From assembly GCA_934351705.1 (NCBI GenBank), contig CAKRJK010000041.1, forward strand, positions 1 through 9,305: a stretch of DNA of 9,305 nucleotides, given 5' to 3'. Below, piece by piece: positions 6,301 to 9,305 of this stretch. Every line of letters starts with the position of its first letter. Position 1 is the stretch's first letter. Below the pieces are notes generated by a model. It ran no database searches. It was not told the origin of the DNA and saw only the letters and a list, made by a program, of their open reading frames with translations. The stretch is from an uncultured Lachnospiraceae bacterium (GTDB taxonomy: Bacteria; Bacillota; Clostridia; Lachnospirales; Lachnospiraceae). Position numbers and translations under genes: made by a program.

Positions 6301-9277
6301 AGGAAAAGTGCTTAAGGTCAATGCAGAGGTTGACGGACAGCCATATACAGAGGGAATCAGCTACTCTTATAAGTTAAGAAAAGAGGGAGATACGAAAGAA
6401 TCCGTATCGAATGATACAGATTTTATTGCAGTACAGTCTGTTATAGACTTTATGAATCTGGATGCGGGAAGCTATTGGTTTAAAGTGAGTGTTGCAGAGG
6501 GTGTGGAAACCTTAGAAAAAGATGAGGTGTTTGCAGTTGCCAAAGCAGGAAGTGTCTGCGAAGTGAAGACGGCAGACGGTTCAAAACAGTACGGAACATT
6601 GGCAGAGGGTTGGAATGCGGTAAATGCAAACGGCGGAACCCTGACACTCTTAGAAGATGTCAAGGTAGATGAATGTTATGCACTTACAAATGATGTTACA
6701 GTGTCCGTGAATTTGAAAGGACATACATGGAAAGATGAGAGTGCCAAGAGCGATGCGGTTCTTTCTTTGGAAAAAGGCACATTGATCATTCTTGACAGCG
6801 GGAAAACGGGAAAACTTTCATCGGGCAAAAACACACTGGTTTCTCAGGCAAAAGATAATTCCGGTATGTTAGTCATTGATGGAGGTACTTACGAACTTAC
6901 AGGAAAAGACAATGAGACATCCTGTATCGAACTCAATGGAGGAACAGCAAAGATCAACGGCGGTGTATTTAAGAATCCGTCCGCAAACAGCAATGCAGTT
7001 GCAATCCGGATCGGTGAGGGCAGTGTGAGAGTCAACGGCGGCAGCGTAGAGGCAGGTAAGTTTGTCTGGACAGATTCCTCTAAGGGAAGCGTGAAGCTGG
7101 CAGGAGGTTCCTATGTACAGGCAGAAGTGCCAAACAGTGCTGTGTTAAAAGGAGTTCTTGTAAAAGATACCGAAGGAAAAGTACTTACCTATGAGGACAT
7201 TGCGGCATTAAGCAATATCACGTTGGAATTGCAGGAGGTTTTGATTGCAGTACAGCCGGGCGGTGATGCAACCTATGACGTGGATAATTATCAGCCGGCA
7301 ACCCTTGAGGTAACAGCAGAGAAAACCGAGACAGAAACCGACGCAGAGATTTATTATCAGTGGTATCAGAAGTGTAATGATACCGCAGCAGTTGCAATCG
7401 AAAATGCAACAGCAAAAAGTTATCAGACACCGGATATATTACCGGCAGGAACCTATCAGTACTATTGTGTGGTACAGCGTGGCAAAACAAAAGTGACAAG
7501 TGATACGGTTACGATCAAGATTGTGAAAAAAGACATTACACCTGTCGTAACAATCGAAAACTGGACTTACGGAGATACCGCAAAATCACCGGCGTTAGAT
7601 GCCGCAGGCAATCCGGGAAACGGTGCGGTAGCTTATACCTATTATACCGATGCGGACTGCAAGACAAAGACAACCGAAGATAACGGTGCCAAGAAAGCAG
7701 GAGAGGTACCGGCAAATGCAGGCACCTACTACGTGAAGGCAGCGGTAGAGGAAACCGATTATTATAATGCGGGAACCACAAAAGCCGTATCCTTTACAAT
7801 CGAGCCAAAAACGGTAGAGGTCGAGTGGAGCGATACCACACTGGTTTACACAGGAAAAGCACAGGGACCGTCGGCAACCGTCAAAGCGGCAAGCCTGATC
7901 GGTACAGATGTATGCAGTGTCAAAGTATCGGGACAGCAGACAGATACCAATGCAAAGACAGGACAGAGTTATACGGCAACGGCAGAGAGCTTAAGCAATG
8001 CAAACTATAAGCTGCCGGATACGAAACCGACCACAAACTATACGATTCAGCCAAAACCAATCACATGCACACCGGATAATGTGAAAAAACACATTGGCAA
8101 AGAAGAACCAAAACTTACCTACACCGTGACAGGATTGGCAGAGGGTGATACATTAAGCGGAATCACCTTACAAAGAGAGTCGGGTGAGGATGCGAAAACA
8201 TACACGATCACAGCGACACAGACGCAGGGAGCAAATCCAAACTACAGTATCACGTTCGGTACAGGTACATTCACAGTGGAACCGCATGACATCGGCGTAA
8301 CTAAGAAAGCGGTAGCACCTACCTGTACAGAGAACGGATGCACGGAGGAGATCGGATGTCGCATTTGCGGTGAAGTAACCACACCAAGCACAAAGATTGA
8401 CGCATTGGGACATCTCTGGGCAGAGGAGTGGACAGTCACCAAAGAGGCAACTGCCACAGCAGACGGAAAACGTGAAAAGACTTGCCGGAGAGGCGACTGC
8501 GGACAAAAGAAGATAGAAGTCATTCCGGCAACGGGAACATCGCAGGATACAACCGCAGGACAGTTGGAAAAGAGCGTGGAAGTAGAAAAGAATGCTCCGA
8601 TTCGTGAGGCGGTCATGAACAACAACAGATCTGAACTTTTAAATTCCGACAAGATTTTCACGGAGAATGAAAGAACACAGATTTTAGCGGGAACATTGAA
8701 CGCAAAAGTTTGGCTTGAGATTGGAAAGGCGGACAAATCTGCTCTTGATAAAGAAACACAGAATCAGATTTTGAAACTGGCAGAGCAGTTTGCGGGAGCA
8801 GATTCAAAGCTGACATTCATCGGTATGGAATTTTTCAAACAGATCGAGTCAGATCCAAAAGTGATGATTTCAGAAACGGGAGTCGGCATAAGAACAACCC
8901 TGTTATTATCAGATGATCTGTTGAATAAGGATTCGACAAAGAACAGAACTTATAAAGTGATCCGGGTTCACACGGATTCTACGGGAAAAACAGTTGTGGA
9001 ACTGTTGGATGCAGACTTTAATGAAAAGACAAACGAATTATCATTTGTGACAGATAAGTTCTCGACATATGCGATTGTATATAAAGATACCAATATCGCA
9101 AAAGGTGATAAGAATAACACCCCAGAGAACAAAGCTCAAAACAATAATGAAAAACGGACTTCACCACAGACGGGAGAAAACAGAGTACCGATTTTCTGGA
9201 CGATGATCTGCCTTACTGCTTTGGCAGGAGTGACAGAAGTATCCGTAAAGAGAAATAAGAAAAAAGAAAGACAGTAA
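3302..9277 (+). CDS. Giant modular cell-wall-anchored surface protein (adhesin-like)
   Basis: A 1,991-residue protein. Residues 1-34 form a Sec signal peptide (basic KKR at 7-9, hydrophobic 10-24, probable cleavage VQA|A). Next come a GLUG-like beta-helix domain (about 48-235, with TPIG near 111 and FDGQGHSISGL at 123-133) and a Cys-rich patch (238-249). A module of about 430 residues occurs twice (308-742 and 984-1411), each copy being Ig-like, beta-helix, Ig-like. The copies flank a third beta-helix (743-983). Three MBG/Ig-like repeats (about 1411-1661), a Cys-pair domain (1662-1745), a beta domain (about 1770-1925) and an N/K-rich linker lead to the SPQTG sorting signal (1954-1958). The protein should be secreted and linked to peptidoglycan by sortase. 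Such architecture is typical of Lachnospiraceae adhesins; the ligand is unknown. I see no catalytic motif. It is complete, with one uninterrupted frame and its own promoter. Confidence 0.9.
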   Translation: MREITTKKRVLALFLALLMVLSVIPFREHQFVQAAGTITPQAPTVGDGTTDSPYEIGTKEELYWFADYVNQGGNNRSACAKLTADITVNDKVFTSETHNAANLNSDLIEWTPIGAKVEFWGQFDGQGHSISGLYQITGDAAGLFGKIYLDASIKNVAVKDSYISATDNRVGAVVGLQYSGEVTGCFSTGCCIETTDTSHNPKIGGITGYINPRASVKACYTDMDKVTGYDNDSQYENCVNHCCYNGCGHDMASGESAYYMNGEVQGGTIWYQNIDNGNTKDSYPVTDAAHGKVYRDEDTGNYTNSPAKRKTTMAVTNLENGTLPSGEMINVEVKVDGQDYDKAGYAYKAKADGETKDNVSDSGFTELDSLSAFMKLDKGSYWLKVTVAETEEIKGASEIFAVTKQAGIICEVTTDQGTTEYGTFVEGWDRVKTDSGTLKLMSDITLKDTYEPDDDKQDITIDLNGHTWSYTGSECALNASKGILTMKDSSEQQTGRMVSDSSKYLLCQREDNYKITRTLNITGGTYELTNTKEKAVITLYFEEGGTINITGGVFRNAATDYNSYSIRLFSPNTLNMSGGCVETGTCRVYGDNSKLTGGYYNKLYAPETAIPVGVVITDSAGNEVTEVTETGWILDKVSLKLKDIIIESQTKGSHTLDPEQYTPMTLEVKVTKTKADSTDAIEYQWYRKVNGEAAEKIAGATTSTYKTPESLANGKYEYYCVTKCGSTELTSESVTVEIVTKERVAEVRFADNTTRKFITIEEAFDAAKDGSTVTLLTNVSCEESNAGKPAGTVTFDLNGYVLRKTGDFILNLADTQKFILKDSKGTGSLRSDEIQGGNGIFYNAQNTEIVVESGELMFITNLPCKSLTVNGGTVRVHPDMVPDNCLISADRITISGGAVYGTRNSSSPGSPDLIKPLQLKSDKITVSGGEFRYVTVTANDGSAKQVKDTLNKVYLVDANGQTVRDTAVLEGNYLEDVHAVKKVKRPTVTIANVTDGMITTGKVLKVNAEVDGQPYTEGISYSYKLRKEGDTKESVSNDTDFIAVQSVIDFMNLDAGSYWFKVSVAEGVETLEKDEVFAVAKAGSVCEVKTADGSKQYGTLAEGWNAVNANGGTLTLLEDVKVDECYALTNDVTVSVNLKGHTWKDESAKSDAVLSLEKGTLIILDSGKTGKLSSGKNTLVSQAKDNSGMLVIDGGTYELTGKDNETSCIELNGGTAKINGGVFKNPSANSNAVAIRIGEGSVRVNGGSVEAGKFVWTDSSKGSVKLAGGSYVQAEVPNSAVLKGVLVKDTEGKVLTYEDIAALSNITLELQEVLIAVQPGGDATYDVDNYQPATLEVTAEKTETETDAEIYYQWYQKCNDTAAVAIENATAKSYQTPDILPAGTYQYYCVVQRGKTKVTSDTVTIKIVKKDITPVVTIENWTYGDTAKSPALDAAGNPGNGAVAYTYYTDADCKTKTTEDNGAKKAGEVPANAGTYYVKAAVEETDYYNAGTTKAVSFTIEPKTVEVEWSDTTLVYTGKAQGPSATVKAASLIGTDVCSVKVSGQQTDTNAKTGQSYTATAESLSNANYKLPDTKPTTNYTIQPKPITCTPDNVKKHIGKEEPKLTYTVTGLAEGDTLSGITLQRESGEDAKTYTITATQTQGANPNYSITFGTGTFTVEPHDIGVTKKAVAPTCTENGCTEEIGCRICGEVTTPSTKIDALGHLWAEEWTVTKEATATADGKREKTCRRGDCGQKKIEVIPATGTSQDTTAGQLEKSVEVEKNAPIREAVMNNNRSELLNSDKIFTENERTQILAGTLNAKVWLEIGKADKSALDKETQNQILKLAEQFAGADSKLTFIGMEFFKQIESDPKVMISETGVGIRTTLLLSDDLLNKDSTKNRTYKVIRVHTDSTGKTVVELLDADFNEKTNELSFVTDKFSTYAIVYKDTNIAKGDKNNTPENKAQNNNEKRTSPQTGENRVPIFWTMICLTALAGVTEVSVKRNKKKERQ
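3443..4006 (+). other. GLUG-like beta-helix domain within the surface protein
   Basis: Residues 48-235 begin SPYEIGTKEELYWFADYVN, the usual entry into this domain. They continue with a LTADITV strand, a W-T-P-I-G motif (110-114), and F-x-G-x-F-D-G-x-G-H-x-I-x-G-L ending at residue 133. Short glycine-punctuated rungs follow (AAGLFGKI, VGAVVGLQYSG, IGGITGYIN). This is the pattern of GLUG-motif proteins found in secreted proteases and adhesins; here no protease domain is attached. Confidence 0.75.
4223..5527 (+). repeat. Module repeat copy 1 (Ig-like, beta-helix, Ig-like)
   Basis: Residues 308-742. The first part (308-406) carries VKVDGQDYDKAGYAYKAKA and LDKGSYWLKVTVAE. The beta-helix part (407-640) has VEGW, DLNGHTW, LNITGGTYELT and INITGGVFRN. 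The last part (643-742) is Ig-like with YQWYRK and YEYYC. It aligns with copy 2 at a shift of 676 residues early and 669 late, a net difference of only 7 residues. Confidence 0.85.
5528..6250 (+). other. Third beta-helix module between the two repeat copies
   Basis: Residues 743-983 resemble only the beta-helix part of the repeat. ITIEEAFDAAKDGSTVTLL parallels the EGW...GTLTLLEDV entry, FDLNGYVLR parallels DLNGHTW, and ILKDSKGTGSLRS parallels the LTMKDSS/IILDSGKTG strand. Later rungs are LTVNGGTV, ITISGGAVYG and ITVSGGEF. The flanking Ig-like parts are missing, so this is a partial copy or an independent relative. Confidence 0.65.
6251..7534 (+). repeat. Module repeat copy 2 (Ig-like, beta-helix, Ig-like)
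   Basis: Residues 984-1411. Same order as copy 1: AEVDGQPYTEGISYSYKLR and LDAGSYWFKVSVAEG, then AEGW, NLKGHTW, LVIDGGTYELT and AKINGGVFKN, then YQWYQK and YQYYC. In the last 59 aligned residues of the second Ig-like part I count 30 identities with copy 1 and no gap. The copies therefore come from one ancestor but have diverged well beyond a recent duplication. Confidence 0.85.
7535..8284 (+). other. Three MBG/Ig-like repeats in the stalk of the surface protein
   Basis: Residues about 1411-1502, 1503-1585 and 1586-1661. The first has WTYGD and NAGTYYVKAAVEETDYYNAGT, ending FTIEPK. The second has LVYTGKAQGPSATVK and ANYKLPD, ending YTIQPK. The third has KLTYTVTGLAEGD and KTYTIT, then NPNYSITFGTGTFTVEP. 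The Y-G/Y-x-G opening and the G-T-Y and N-Y landmarks are those of MBG-type beta-sandwich repeats in Bacillota surface proteins. A stalk role is inferred. Confidence 0.7.
8285..8536 (+). other. Cys-pair (zinc-ribbon-like or disulfide) domain of the surface protein
   Basis: Residues 1662-1745. The first half has C1675, C1680, C1686-x2-C1689 and LGH (1702-1704), matching a repeat often seen next to MBG domains in clostridial surface proteins. The second half is a degenerate copy: EATATADGKREKTC, then RRGDC with four residues between the cysteines (C1728, C1733), ending VIPATG in place of LGH. Metal binding versus disulfides cannot be decided from sequence. Confidence 0.6.
9161..9274 (+). other. 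C-terminal sortase sorting signal (SPQTG variant)
   Basis: Residues 1954-1991: SPQTGEN, then a hydrophobic span (VPIFWTMICLTALAGV, 1962-1977), then a basic tail (KRNKKKERQ). This is the three-part LPXTG-type signal with Ser in place of Leu, a variant common in Clostridia. It predicts covalent anchoring to the cell wall. Confidence 0.88.
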
Positions 9278-9305
9278 AGAAACGGATTTAAAGACAATTT
9301 AAAAC

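Noticed and set aside
8168..8736. Long open frames on the minus strand inside the surface-protein gene (also near 5455-5772, 7218-7499 and 7536-7781)
   Set aside because: They lie wholly inside a well-supported gene, have no recognisable motifs and read as low-complexity Ser/Arg/Leu products; they are antisense shadows.
9278..9305. Terminator after the surface-protein gene
   Set aside because: Only 28 bp remain in the window and no GC-rich hairpin with a T run is visible.

Overview
The window fits an anaerobic, spore-forming Bacillota of class Clostridia, most likely a gut Lachnospiraceae. The evidence is a spoVA sporulation operon, Shine-Dalgarno sites close to AAGGAGG before every gene, moderate GC content, and a giant sortase-anchored surface protein built from modules common in that family. 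This assignment is inferred from gene content, not from a marker gene.

Layout. (1) 1-186, plus strand: the last 61 codons of a MATE-family efflux transporter. (2) 122-1332, minus strand: a two-gene, translationally coupled exporter of the ThrE type, with a large subunit (ThrE/DUF1212) and a small subunit (ThrE_2/DUF3815). It has a strong sigma-A-like promoter at 1402-1430. The small subunit runs tail-to-tail into the MATE gene and overlaps it by 65 bp. (3) 1333-1541: a divergent, AT-rich intergenic region. It holds the thrE promoter on one strand and, on the other, a match to the Bacillus sigma-G consensus (GAATA, 17 nt, CATACTA). (4) 1542-3217, plus strand: the predicted forespore operon. 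It comprises a 53-codon membrane or lipoprotein-like ORF followed by spoVAA, spoVAB and spoVAC. The first two junctions overlap and the third has a 12-nt gap. spoVAD and spoVAE, which usually follow spoVAC, are absent from this spot. (5) 3302-9277, plus strand: a 1,991-residue secreted, cell-wall-anchored protein with its own sigma-A-like promoter. Its order is signal peptide, GLUG-like beta-helix, a duplicated module of about 430 residues (Ig-like, beta-helix, Ig-like) whose copies flank a third beta-helix, three MBG/Ig-like repeats, a Cys-pair domain, a C-terminal beta domain and an SPQTG sorting signal.

How the parts relate. The left side is membrane export (MATE and the ThrE pair). The middle is the spore membrane channel that moves dipicolinic acid (DPA) during sporulation and germination. 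The right is an accessory adhesin-like surface protein next to the short form of the spoVA operon. The most useful observations are the sigma-G-like promoter driving an unnamed small ORF at the head of the spoVA operon, the replacement of spoVAD/AE by the adhesin gene, and the internal duplication in the adhesin. I saw no tRNA, rRNA, CRISPR array, insertion sequence or convincing rho-independent terminator.
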